Part shown: positions 1 to 7,587 of the stretch, one piece after another
Layout of the letters: every line of letters begins with the position of its first letter
Numbering within the stretch: the first letter of the stretch is position 1
Source: CAZOGW01 sp964579415
GTDB lineage: Bacteria > Actinomycetota > Acidimicrobiia > Spongiisociales > UBA5794
Reading direction: 5' to 3'
Assembly: GCA_964579415.1 (NCBI GenBank)
Contig: CAZOGW010000081.1
Coordinates: 1 to 13,601 of the forward strand
DNA: 13,601 bases
The notes under the pieces: generated by a model
Databases searched by the model: none
Told to the model about the DNA's origin: nothing
Seen by the model: only the letters and a program-made list of their open reading frames with translations
Made by a program: the position numbers and the translations under genes

Positions 1-83
1 CGATCATCCGCGTCTCCGTCGGCCAGACCCACACCGAGCAACGCCACGTCGACGCCCTCTGGGCCCTCATCGACACGGTTTGA
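1..83 (+). CDS. C-terminal end of a probable group II PLP-dependent decarboxylase (partial)
   Basis: The first 83 bases read in one frame (codons from base 3) to a TGA at 81-83 and give a 26-residue tail, IIRVSVGQTHTEQ followed by RHVDALWALIDTV. This resembles the extreme C-terminus of pyridoxal-phosphate decarboxylases of the aromatic amino acid / glutamate decarboxylase group, where an (I/L)R-(V/F)S-x-G-x-x-x-T segment precedes a final helix with a D-x-x-W pattern. The gene starts outside the window, so the active-site lysine and substrate cannot be judged. It converges on the next gene with 41 bp between the stop codons. The reading frame is well supported; the family assignment rests on a short tail from memory and is tentative. 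Confidence 0.45.
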   Translation, partial: IIRVSVGQTHTEQRHVDALWALIDTV

Positions 84-124
84 AGCCGCAGGCGCGGCCG
101 GGGGGACCGGGCGTGGCCGACCGA

Positions 125-2086
125 TCAGGCGGGGATGAGAGGAGCCGGGTTGCTCCACGCTTGGGTGAGGGCATTGCGCCACAGGTGCACCACCCGGCCG
201 TCGGCGGTCGAAGCTGCCACCTCCAAGTTGCCGGGGGCAGCTCCGAATGGACCCTGGATCATCGCCACCGCGTCATATCGGGTGCCCGGGTCGGTCACCA
301 CCGGACCGTGCCAGCGTCGGAGGCCGGCCTCGTCAGGGTCATTGTCCAGCGAGTAGGCGCCGAGGCCACCGGCTGCGAGCGGTGTGACGAGTTCGAAGTT
401 GCGTCGCCTCGTGCCTTGCCCGCCCTGGACGAGCGCCGGGACTCCGATCGCTCCGTCGATGGGGCCCCCGTCGGTCACGATCGGAAAGGGATCCGACCAG
501 CCAGCCCGGCCACGCCAGCAGAAGTGCAGTTCGCCGCCGCGGCGGATCACCGCCTCGAGATGGCCGCGGTCGCCGTCGAGGAACGTTGACTGGATCATGG
601 TGACCGCGTCGACCCGCCCCAGCGTTGCGGCGAAGGTCGGTGCCAAGCGCCAATCGGGGTTGAGCGGGAAAGGCTGGTCGTGGTCCATCCAGATGTGACG
701 GATGCCGGCCCGCGCATCGGGAACGACGAGTTGGAAGTTCTGCCGGCGATCCCCGAAGGTCGATGGAATGAGCGTCGGGTTTCCCCGCACCCCGGTGAGC
801 GGGATGCGGCGATCGTCAGGCTCGACGGCGATCACCGGGAAGGGCCCCCGCCATGGCCACGGCGCCTCACGGTCGCGCCAGAGGTAGGCGAGACGGTCAC
901 CCGTGACACCAACGACGATCAGCCGGTCGCGCCGCCGCTGCCCCGGATCGTCACCATTGCCGAGGTCGGGGACCGGCGACAATGCCATGGCGACCGCCTC
1001 GAAACCGACGACCGGTGGCGGGTCGCCGCCACCGAAGGCGGTGACGACCGACCTCCATGCGGGTACATCGCCGTCGTTGTCAGCGGCACGCAGAAGGAGC
1101 CCACCGCCGACCCGTGGCACGACCAGCTCGAAGTTCCTCTGCTTTGCACCGAAGGTCGACTGCACCAGGGCGAGGGCACCCCGCGGCCGCTCCCCGAGCA
1201 GCGGGTCTACCGTGCGCTGTTCGTCCTCGACCCCCACCCTGGTGCGATCGCGGCCGGTGACCAGGTGTGCGGTTATCTTCTCGACCGATGCCGAAGCCTG
1301 GGTCCCGGCAGCCAGGTGCGGGCCCGAATCCACGGCCGCACCCAGGCGAGTGCCCACCCGGGCATGGTGGACCCCTTGACCGGTCGACGCCGTCACAGTT
1401 CCAGGATCCTCGCCGATCTTGACGAAGACCTCCGCCGTCACGGTCTGGACGAGCCGGAGCTGCGCGGCCATGAGGGTTACCTGGTACGGGTTCCACGTCG
1501 ACAGGGCGAAGAACACCTCGGCGGTTTCACCGTCGATCCGTCGGGTGTAACGGTCGACGATGTAGCCGCCGTATGCCGCCCCGCCCTCCTCGCCACGGCC
1601 ACGGTCGTACAAGAGGTCGGTTCCGTCGAGATCGCCGTCCGCCCAGGCGCCGTGGATCATGGTGCCGAAGCCCAACGGACCGTAGGGGTCGTAGAGCAGT
1701 TGCGGCGCGGTCCAGGGTCCCCATGGCTTGGGGGCGGTTCGATAGACGATCCCGTCGGGGTGCCGGGCGTTGTACGTCATCATCCAGCGCTGGATCGGCC
1801 CGATCCATGCCACCGAGAGCTCACCCACCTCGGGATGAGCGAACAAAGGTGCGGCATCGGCCTCATCCCCACTCCAGGGCGACGCACCCGGGACATCACC
1901 CCTCCAGTACCACCAGGCATCGCGCTCCTCCACCCCATCGAGGGGCACCGCGGCGAGATACACATCGCTATCCCGATACCGACCCGAGCCCCACATCAGC
2001 ACGGCTCCCCCGGGGAACGGCAGCCCAGGATGCCCGCCGCGCTCGACCACCGGTGCGACATTGATGAACCGGCCGCCGTCGTTCAC
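125..2086 (-). CDS. N-terminally truncated DUF4185 domain plus PLL-type beta-propeller protein
   Basis: The product has 653 residues from a GTG start. Residues 1-212 match the C-terminal half of DUF4185, a fold related to glycosidase beta-propellers, through the segments MWGSGRYRDSDVYLA, GELSVAWIGPIQRWMMTYN and KPWGPWTAP. Residues 213-305 are a linker. Residues 305-650 hold about six blades of 45-60 residues like the PLL lectin propeller, alternating between type A (V-Q-S-T-F-G...R-N-F-E-L-V, then D-N-D) and type B (A-V-A-M-I-Q...L-E-V, then H-L-W-R...W-S-x-P). Such proteins are normally secreted and DUF4185 normally has about 150 further N-terminal residues. Here there is no signal peptide, and the frame upstream of 2086 stays open into the cupin gene with no usable start and no DUF4185-like residues. 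I infer a 5' deletion or rearrangement, so the gene may be a remnant. Carbohydrate binding is a family expectation, not shown. Confidence 0.75.
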   Translation of the reverse strand: MNDGGRFINVAPVVERGGHPGLPFPGGAVLMWGSGRYRDSDVYLAAVPLDGVEERDAWWYWRGDVPGASPWSGDEADAAPLFAHPEVGELSVAWIGPIQRWMMTYNARHPDGIVYRTAPKPWGPWTAPQLLYDPYGPLGFGTMIHGAWADGDLDGTDLLYDRGRGEEGGAAYGGYIVDRYTRRIDGETAEVFFALSTWNPYQVTLMAAQLRLVQTVTAEVFVKIGEDPGTVTASTGQGVHHARVGTRLGAAVDSGPHLAAGTQASASVEKITAHLVTGRDRTRVGVEDEQRTVDPLLGERPRGALALVQSTFGAKQRNFELVVPRVGGGLLLRAADNDGDVPAWRSVVTAFGGGDPPPVVGFEAVAMALSPVPDLGNGDDPGQRRRDRLIVVGVTGDRLAYLWRDREAPWPWRGPFPVIAVEPDDRRIPLTGVRGNPTLIPSTFGDRRQNFQLVVPDARAGIRHIWMDHDQPFPLNPDWRLAPTFAATLGRVDAVTMIQSTFLDGDRGHLEAVIRRGGELHFCWRGRAGWSDPFPIVTDGGPIDGAIGVPALVQGGQGTRRRNFELVTPLAAGGLGAYSLDNDPDEAGLRRWHGPVVTDPGTRYDAVAMIQGPFGAAPGNLEVAASTADGRVVHLWRNALTQAWSNPAPLIPA

Positions 2087-2142
2087 CGCATCGGGGCCTA
2101 TGCGTGGAGCGACACCGACGCTCGTCCGTTTCGCGGCGCGGG

Positions 2143-2148
2143 TACCAT
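2143..2148 (+). promoter_or_regulatory. -10 box of a leaderless promoter for the cupin gene
   Basis: TACCAT lies six bases (CGGCGG) before the ATG at 2155, so transcription would begin at or next to the A of the start codon. No Shine-Dalgarno sequence is present. No convincing -35 hexamer is visible 16-18 bp upstream. This spacing is typical of leaderless mRNAs in actinobacteria and recurs at clpS in this window. The box overlaps the presumed breakpoint of the opposite truncated gene. Confidence 0.5.
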
Positions 2149-2154
2149 CGGCGG

Positions 2155-2502
2155 ATGGACCGCGACCCCGTCGCCACGAACCCGGATCTCTACCGCGTGA
2201 TCCTGGACAATGAGCAGGCCCGCGTGCTGGAGTATCGGGACCGACCGGGCGATCGGACGACTCCCCACAGCCATCCCGACAGCGTGATGGTCACCCTGGG
2301 TGCCTTTCGGCGCCGGCTGATCCATGGCGATCGCTCCACCGACGTCGAGTTGACCGAGGGCATGGTCCAGTGGCTGCCCGCGCAGGAGCATTCCGGGGAG
2401 AACATCGGCGATACGGAGACGCACGTGATCTTCGTGGAGCTCAAAGGAGTGGGTGGTACGGGGCGCTCAAACGACGCTGCACTGGGGCCACGACCGAGCT
2501 GA
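2155..2502 (+). CDS. Small single-domain cupin protein
   Basis: This 115-residue protein is a single cupin barrel of the small cytoplasmic type, similar to proteins annotated BauB (beta-alanine degradation). Motif 1 is G32-x5-H38-S-H40 with the family's PDSVMVTLGAF continuation; the classical glutamate four residues after the second histidine is absent. Motif 2 is G69-x5-P75-x3-H79-x3-N83, in the segment LPAQEHSGENIG. H38, H40 and H79 would bind a metal. A longer frame begins at 2104, but ATG 2155 is preferred because homology starts there and a -10 box lies six bases upstream. The last 18 residues or so, after VELKGVG, look unstructured. The gene stands alone between two minus-strand genes. 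The fold is clear; the substrate is not, and a role in beta-alanine metabolism should not be assumed. Confidence 0.85.
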   Translation: MDRDPVATNPDLYRVILDNEQARVLEYRDRPGDRTTPHSHPDSVMVTLGAFRRRLIHGDRSTDVELTEGMVQWLPAQEHSGENIGDTETHVIFVELKGVGGTGRSNDAALGPRPS

Positions 2503-2509
2503 GTCACGC

Positions 2510-2551
2510 CGGCCGGATACACGTTGATGCTGCAGTGTCCAGTACCGGCCG
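2510..2551. terminator. Possible bidirectional hairpin between convergent genes
   Basis: Seven-base arms CGGCCGG (2510-2516) and CCGGCCG (2545-2551) are perfectly complementary. The 28-nt loop contains a smaller ACAC/GTGT stem (2519-2522 with 2535-2538). It sits in the 61-bp gap between the stops of the cupin and amidohydrolase genes, where a terminator is expected for both. No T-run follows on either strand, so this is a weak call. Confidence 0.3.
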
Positions 2552-2563
2552 AGACGCTTTCGG

Positions 2564-4174
2564 CTACCGCTCGTACACGACCTCGCCGCCGACCATGGTG
2601 AGGTCGATCTTGCGACCCCAGGGGCCTTCGATGAAGGGGTCGGCGTCGACGACGACGAGGTCGGCGAGCTTGCCGGCGACCAGCGAGCCGGTATCGCCGT
2701 CGTGGTGGTTCACGTACGCGGAGCCCAGGGTATACGCCTCGATGGCCTCGGCCAGGGTGATGCGCTCGGCGGGGAAGAACACCGGGTCGGCGCCCTCGGG
2801 GTGGTGACGCTCGACGGCGACGTGGAGGATCTCGAAGGGGTCCGGGGTGGACACGTCCCAGTCCGAGCCGAGGGCGAGGCGGGCGCCGGCGTCGAGGAGG
2901 CTGCGCCACGGGTACTGGAGGGCGGCCCGCTCGTCGCCGATGAAGGGGATGGTGAGGTCGTCCTGGTAGCTGTCGTGGTGGGCCCACAGCGGTTGGGCGT
3001 TGGCCACCGCACCCAGGACGGCGAAGCGGTACCGGTCGTCGGGATGGACCAGTTGCAGGTGGGCCAGGTGGTGGCGGCGCCCGGTGGTGCCGTTGGCCGA
3101 CCGGGCGGCGGCGAGAGCGTCGAGGGCGAGACGGACGGCACCGTCGCCGAGGGCGTGGAAGTGGACCTGGAAGCCGGCGGCGTCGAGGCGGCGTACCGCT
3201 TCGGTGACCACCTCGGGTTCGATGAAGAGCAGCCCCTGGTTGGAGCCGGGCACCCCGTCGGCGTCCCGGTACGGCTCCAGCATGCGGGCGGTGAAGTTCT
3301 CGCACACCCCGTCGAGCATGAGCTTGACCGACGTGGCCCGATAGCGCCCCATCGGGCCCTCGTCGCGCCAGGCGATCAGCTCGTCCACCTGCTCCAGGCC
3401 ACGGTTGCGGTCCCACCACAGGCACCCGACGACCCGGGCGAGGAGCGCACCGCGGTGGGCCAAGCTGCGGTAGGCGGCGTCGCCGGGACGCTCCACCCAG
3501 GCGTCCTGCCAGGCGGTCACCCCCAGCGAGAACAGATATCGCTGCGCCGCCAGGATCCCGGACTCGACCTCCCCCGCCGACAGCGGCGGGATGAGGCGGC
3601 CCACCAGATCGGCGGCGCCCTCCTGCAGCGTCCCCACCGGCCGGCCGGCGGCGTCACGCTCGATGCGCCCGTCGGGCGGGTCGGGGGTGTGCCGATCGAT
3701 GCCGGCCATCTCCAGGGCGAGCGAGTTGACCCAGGCGCCGTGACCGTCCCGGTTGGAGAGGAAGGCGGGGCGGTCAGGGACCACCGCGTCGAGGGCGGCG
3801 GCTGTGGCGATGCCGCCGGGGAAGGACGACATCGCCCAACCCTTGCCCACGACCCAGGGCAGGTCGGGATGGGCGGCGGCGTACCCGGCGACGGCGGCCA
3901 GGTAGGCGTCGGCATCCGGCAGGTCGAGCAGGTGGCACTGATTGAGCAGCGGTCCCGCCAGCGCCGGGTGCACGTGGGCGTCCTGGAACCCGGGGAGCAC
4001 GGCGCGCCCCGCCAGGTCGACTACCACGGCACCGGTCGACGCCGCGGCGCGCACCTCGGCCTCGCTCCCCACAGCCACGATGCGGCCGCCGCGCACCAGC
4101 AGCGCCTCGGCGGTCGGTGCTCCCGGCTCCACCGGGTGCACCACCCCGCCGGTGAAAGCGAACTCACCGCTCAT
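2564..4174 (-). CDS. YtcJ-type metal-dependent amidohydrolase
   Basis: This 536-residue protein has the full architecture of the YtcJ / AepA-like branch of the amidohydrolase superfamily. Residues 1-63 form the N-terminal beta-sandwich strand set ending in PGFQDAHVHP, which carries the HxH metal ligands H67 and H69. Further ligands are K284 (SVKLMLDGV, the carboxylated-lysine position), H340 or H338 (QVHFHALGDGA), H372 (HHLAHLQL) and D438 (LGSDWDVSTPDPF). The C-terminal GKLADLVVVD segment is the usual return strand. All metal positions are present, so it should be active on an amide or cyclic C-N bond; the substrate is unknown. The start is ATG 4174, which overlaps the upstream TRIC stop as ATGA and so points to translational coupling. 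The longer frame to 4225 would only add residues that overlap that gene. It is the last gene of the 7542-2564 minus-strand operon. Members of this branch are widely misnamed after exoenzyme regulators. Confidence 0.9.
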   Translation of the reverse strand: MSGEFAFTGGVVHPVEPGAPTAEALLVRGGRIVAVGSEAEVRAAASTGAVVVDLAGRAVLPGFQDAHVHPALAGPLLNQCHLLDLPDADAYLAAVAGYAAAHPDLPWVVGKGWAMSSFPGGIATAAALDAVVPDRPAFLSNRDGHGAWVNSLALEMAGIDRHTPDPPDGRIERDAAGRPVGTLQEGAADLVGRLIPPLSAGEVESGILAAQRYLFSLGVTAWQDAWVERPGDAAYRSLAHRGALLARVVGCLWWDRNRGLEQVDELIAWRDEGPMGRYRATSVKLMLDGVCENFTARMLEPYRDADGVPGSNQGLLFIEPEVVTEAVRRLDAAGFQVHFHALGDGAVRLALDALAAARSANGTTGRRHHLAHLQLVHPDDRYRFAVLGAVANAQPLWAHHDSYQDDLTIPFIGDERAALQYPWRSLLDAGARLALGSDWDVSTPDPFEILHVAVERHHPEGADPVFFPAERITLAEAIEAYTLGSAYVNHHDGDTGSLVAGKLADLVVVDADPFIEGPWGRKIDLTMVGGEVVYER

Positions 4175-4824
4175 TGCGGATCCCTGGTGGCGGTGCCGGG
4201 GAGGGTGGCGTGCCACCCCCGCCACAGCGCCAGGATGCGTAGAACGAACACGCCGACGACGATGGCCACGGCCACCTCGGTGCCGTAGATATCGGTCTCC
4301 CAGGCGATCACGGTGGCGGTGGCGCCGAGAGCGGCGGGGATGGCGTACCAGCCGCTCTCGGGGCGGAAGATGACCGGCACCTCGCGAGCGAGGACATCGC
4401 GCAGGACGCCGCCTCCGACCGCACTGACGGTGCCCACCAGCACCGCCGCCACCGGGCGCACCCCCTTGTCGAGGGCGATGGACGCTCCCGACACCACGAA
4501 CAGGCCCAGCCCGGCGGCGTCGAACACCAGCACCGGGCGGGGCAGCGCCCGCACCCGGCCTTGCAGCGCCAGCACCAGGATGGCGGCCACGACCGGCGCC
4601 AGCAGGTAGCTCTGCCGGACCAGGGCGTTGGGCGGCGTGATCCCGATGAGGACGTCGCGCACCAGGCCGCCGCCCAGGGACGTCGCCAGCGCCAACCCGA
4701 ACACCCCGACGACGTCGAACTGCTTGCGCACGGCGAGGGCGGCGCCCGACAGGGCGAACACGAAGATGCCGGCGAGGTCGAGTGCCAGCGCCAGCGGCCC
4801 GCCGATCATGACGACCTCGTTCAC
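4171..4824 (-). CDS. TRIC/UPF0126 family cation channel-like membrane protein
   Basis: This 217-residue integral membrane protein has the internal duplication of the UPF0126 family (bacterial TRIC-type channels, sometimes called glycine transporters). Each half has three hydrophobic helices and the helix-breaking G-G-G-x-x-R-D motif: G51-G53 with R56-D57, and G137-G139 with R142-D143. The halves start at about residue 15 (AGIFVFALSGAALAVRK) and residue 103 (AAGLGLFVVSGASIALDKG). GTG 4824 is chosen as start because GGAGGG lies six bases upstream and the GTG overlaps the TGA of the preceding gene (GTGA). An internal ATG at 4809 is the alternative. Structurally studied relatives are homotrimers passing K+/Na+. 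The stop overlaps the amidohydrolase start, so this gene and both its neighbours are probably translated together. A functional link to the repair enzyme upstream is not evident. Confidence 0.9.
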   Translation of the reverse strand: MNEVVMIGGPLALALDLAGIFVFALSGAALAVRKQFDVVGVFGLALATSLGGGLVRDVLIGITPPNALVRQSYLLAPVVAAILVLALQGRVRALPRPVLVFDAAGLGLFVVSGASIALDKGVRPVAAVLVGTVSAVGGGVLRDVLAREVPVIFRPESGWYAIPAALGATATVIAWETDIYGTEVAVAIVVGVFVLRILALWRGWHATLPGTATRDPQ

Positions 4825-6659
4825 CCTTCGCCCTCCTCGAGCGGCGGCAGCCCCAGGGCGGCCTCGGCGGGCTCGAGGCGCTGGCCGCCGGTGAGCACCG
4901 GGGCGAACAGGTCGCCGTGGCGGCGCAGCCGCTCCCAGATGGTGGCGATGGTCACCGCCTTCGGGTCGATGGCGTCGAGTTCCTCCCACAGGATCGGGGT
5001 CGACACCGGCGCCCCGGGCCGGGGCCGCACCGAATACACCGAGGCGATCGTCTTGCCGGCGACGTTCTGGTTGTGGTCGATGAACACCCGCGGCCCCCGC
5101 TTGGGAATGTCCCATTCCATGGAGACGCTGTCGGGGTCGGCGGCGGCCACCATGCGCCCCAACGTCTCCACGAAGCGCCGCACCCGGCGGTAGCTGTAGC
5201 CGGGGCCGATGGGGACGTAGAGGTGGAGCCCGGTGGCACCCGACGTCTTCAGGTAGCCGGCCAGCCCGAGGCGTTCCAACAGGACGTTGATGAGCCGGGC
5301 GACGTGGACCACCTGTTCCCAGGTGGCGCCCTCCATCGGGTCGAGGTCGAAGATGGCGAAGTCGGGCTGCTCGTGGCGGTGCACGGTTGACAGCCACGGG
5401 TGCATCTCGATGCAGGCCATGTTGGCCAGCCACACCAGCGAGGAGGTGTCGGAGGCGGTGACGAAGTGGATGGCCTCGCCGCGGTGGGTGGAGTGGATGG
5501 GGGCGGTGACGATCCACTCCGGGGTGTGCCCCGGGCGCTGCTTCTCGTAGAACATGTGCCCGGTGATGCCCTCGGGGAGGCGCGACATCGACAACGCCCG
5601 CTGCGCCAGGTGGGGCAGCAGCACCGGGGCGATGGAGGCGTAGTACTGCACCAGGTCGCCTTTGGTGTAGCCGTCGTCGGGGAAGAAGACCTTGTCGGGG
5701 TTGGTGATCTTCACCGGGGGGTCGAGTCCGGCGGTGATCCAGGCCTCGCCGTCGCGCTCGATGGTGACCGGGTCGGGGAAGTTGATGGCGGCGCTCGCTA
5801 CCGGCCGGCCCGCTCCGGTGGGGGCGCGCCGGGCGCCCCCCTCCCCGAGGCGCAGGTCGGCGAGGATGGCGTCGTGGCTCTCCTCCTCGCGCGCCTCGGA
5901 GATGACGATCATCGACAGCCCGGCCTCGACCGCCGCCTCCGCCAGCGGGGCCGAGCGCAGCGACCCGGAGCCGTAGGGGACGTGGCGGATCTCACCGTGG
6001 ACACCGAACTCGTTGTCGGTGAATTGTGTGTGCAGCGGGTCGAGCGCCCACCCGGGGAACTCTCCGCGGAGGAAGGCGATCACCGAGGCGAACGCCTCCT
6101 TGGTGGTGAGCGCTCCCCCCGACTTGGCGTGGACGTGGGCCCAGTCGATGACGGGCCGCACGAAGCCGAACCGGCCGGCGATGAGGGCGATGTCGCCCAG
6201 CGAGCCGAACGCCCGGTCGCTGCCCGACGTCTCCAGACCGAGGGCGACGCCGAGGGTGCGCACCTTGGGCTCGATGCGGGTGATGCCCTCGTCGACCAGT
6301 TCGTGGAGCTGCTCGGGCGTGCGGTCCTTCACGTACCCGGTGTGGGCCACGATGGTGTGCGCTCCCAGCGCTTTCCCCAGCTTCATGGTGTGCTCCAGGG
6401 CGGACAGCGTCTTGCCCCGCTTGTCCTCGTCGTCGACGGTGAGCACCGCGAAGTAGGGGGCGTGCACCGACACCGCCATCCCCCGCTCGGCGGCGGCCCG
6501 CCCGAACCGGCCGCAGCGCCGCTCGTTCCATGGGAACCCGTGCACGAACGGCAACTCGACAGCACCGTGCCCCCGCTCCAGCAGGCTGTCCAGCCACTCC
6601 CCGTCTTCGGAGCCCTCCGGGGGCATGCGTGAGATCCCGAACCTGAGCATGCCCGCCAT
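4821..6659 (-). CDS. Endonuclease IV-like TIM barrel fused to a LigD-type primase-polymerase domain
   Basis: This 612-residue protein has two domains. Residues 4-265 resemble AP endonuclease family 2 (endonuclease IV, a xylose-isomerase-like barrel). Metal-ligand segments appear in order: H66 in VHAPYF, H106 in VAHTGY, E143 in LETSGS, D172 and H175 in IDWAH, H210 in LHTQ, H226 in IRHVPYGSG and E255 in ISEAR. The canonical D-x-H of the third metal site is altered to about E223...H226. After a linker (266-293), residues 294-600 form a complete LigD polymerase domain: D438 and D440 (FDLDP), the SGATGLH segment with H479, D528 (FIDHNQN) and YSVRPRPGAPVSTP. No ligase or 3'-phosphoesterase domain is present, and neither Ku nor a ligase is encoded in the window. 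The inferred role is cutting at abasic or blocked ends followed by ribo- or deoxynucleotide gap filling. ATG 6650 is an alternative start. The gene begins 28 bp after the TSUP gene and overlaps the TRIC start. Confidence 0.9.
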   Translation of the reverse strand: MAGMLRFGISRMPPEGSEDGEWLDSLLERGHGAVELPFVHGFPWNERRCGRFGRAAAERGMAVSVHAPYFAVLTVDDEDKRGKTLSALEHTMKLGKALGAHTIVAHTGYVKDRTPEQLHELVDEGITRIEPKVRTLGVALGLETSGSDRAFGSLGDIALIAGRFGFVRPVIDWAHVHAKSGGALTTKEAFASVIAFLRGEFPGWALDPLHTQFTDNEFGVHGEIRHVPYGSGSLRSAPLAEAAVEAGLSMIVISEAREEESHDAILADLRLGEGGARRAPTGAGRPVASAAINFPDPVTIERDGEAWITAGLDPPVKITNPDKVFFPDDGYTKGDLVQYYASIAPVLLPHLAQRALSMSRLPEGITGHMFYEKQRPGHTPEWIVTAPIHSTHRGEAIHFVTASDTSSLVWLANMACIEMHPWLSTVHRHEQPDFAIFDLDPMEGATWEQVVHVARLINVLLERLGLAGYLKTSGATGLHLYVPIGPGYSYRRVRRFVETLGRMVAAADPDSVSMEWDIPKRGPRVFIDHNQNVAGKTIASVYSVRPRPGAPVSTPILWEELDAIDPKAVTIATIWERLRRHGDLFAPVLTGGQRLEPAEAALGLPPLEEGEG

Positions 6660-6687
6660 TCCAGCAGCCCCGGCGTCCGCGCCGCGC

Positions 6688-7542
6688 TCAGCCGATGAGC
6701 AGGCGCGCCCCGGCCGCTGCGGTGACGATGAGGACGATCGCCGCGAACGCCGGGCCCGGGGTGCGCCGGGCGAAGATCCTGCCCAGGATCATCCCGACGA
6801 CGAGGCCGGGCAGCATGGAGGCGGAGATGCGCAGCGAGTCGGCGTTGATCAGCCCGAGGCCGATGCTGAAGGGCAGTTTCACCAGGTTGACGGTGACGAA
6901 GAAGACGGCGACCGTCCCCAGCAGGCTCGCCCGGGAGATGTTGGTGCGCAGCAGGTAGAGGGTCATCGCCGGGCCGCCGGAGTTGGCCACCATGGTGGAG
7001 AACCCGGCCGCGGTGCCCAGACCGGTCTGGGCGAGGCGGGTGGAGAGGGGCAAGCGCTCCTCCACCTCGGGACCCTCGGCATCAGGCCCGGTGATGGCGT
7101 CTCCGCCGGCGACGGGGGGAGGCTCCACCGGGGCCTCCAGCGGTGGCCCGGCCGGGGCGGCGCCGCGCCCGCGGCGGCGGGCGATCAGCCTCTGGATCAT
7201 CTCCCCGAGGGCGGCGATGACCAGCACCGCTCCGACGAGCCGCCCGCTGAGCGCCTCAGGCGCCCAGCGCACCACGACGAAGCCGATGACCACCCCTACC
7301 GAGACCGTCGGGATCAGGCCGAGGATGATGCGCCAGCGCACGTCGCGCCCGTAGGTGCTCACCGCCACGATGTCCCCCATCATCAGCACCGGCAGCGCCA
7401 CCCCGGTGGAGGCCACCGGGGGCAGCACCGAGGCGAGGATGGCCACGCCGAACGCCCCCAGCGGGGGGAGGCCGGTCTTGGCCAGACCGAAGAGCACGGC
7501 GGCGAAGGTGGCCCCGATGATGACGGTGGTGGTGAGTTCCAT
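6688..7542 (-). CDS. TSUP/TauE-SafE family membrane permease
   Basis: This 284-residue polytopic membrane protein belongs to the TSUP (TauE/SafE) family, which moves sulfite, sulfonates or other organic anions. The two halves are related. The first begins FGLAKTGLPPLGAFGVAILA (residues 18-37) and the second contains AGFSTMVANSGGPAMTLYLL (residues 179-198), the family's characteristic second-half motif. Between them, residues 122-166 form a Pro/Gly/Ala-rich cytoplasmic linker with several acidic residues. The ATG at 7542 starts directly at the first helix. No good Shine-Dalgarno sequence is visible. It appears to be the first gene of the minus-strand operon leading to the endonuclease/polymerase protein, the TRIC protein and the amidohydrolase. 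The transported compound cannot be read from the sequence; a taurine or sulfite label would be over-specific. Confidence 0.87.
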   Translation of the reverse strand: MELTTTVIIGATFAAVLFGLAKTGLPPLGAFGVAILASVLPPVASTGVALPVLMMGDIVAVSTYGRDVRWRIILGLIPTVSVGVVIGFVVVRWAPEALSGRLVGAVLVIAALGEMIQRLIARRRGRGAAPAGPPLEAPVEPPPVAGGDAITGPDAEGPEVEERLPLSTRLAQTGLGTAAGFSTMVANSGGPAMTLYLLRTNISRASLLGTVAVFFVTVNLVKLPFSIGLGLINADSLRISASMLPGLVVGMILGRIFARRTPGPAFAAIVLIVTAAAGARLLIG

Positions 7543-7587
7543 TCGGTCCGGCCTGCCCCCTGTCGCGTCCTCGTCCGGCGAACGCGG

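Noticed and set aside
680..2200. A 506-codon plus-strand open frame opposite the propeller gene, running into the cupin gene
   Set aside because: No family resemblance, and it would run through the cupin's promoter and start in another frame. The minus strand shows repeated propeller motifs.
2702..4288. A 528-codon open frame on the plus strand, antisense to the amidohydrolase
   Set aside because: It is a GC-driven shadow: composition is dominated by G, V, E and R with no recognisable motif, while the opposite strand encodes a complete enzyme with all metal ligands.
5400..6632. A 410-codon plus-strand open frame opposite the endonuclease/polymerase fusion
   Set aside because: No domain, ribosome site or promoter; the minus strand carries conserved catalytic motifs across the same interval.
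4821..6659. Complete non-homologous end-joining LigD
   Set aside because: There is no ATP-dependent ligase or phosphoesterase domain in the protein, and neither Ku nor a separate ligase gene in the window.
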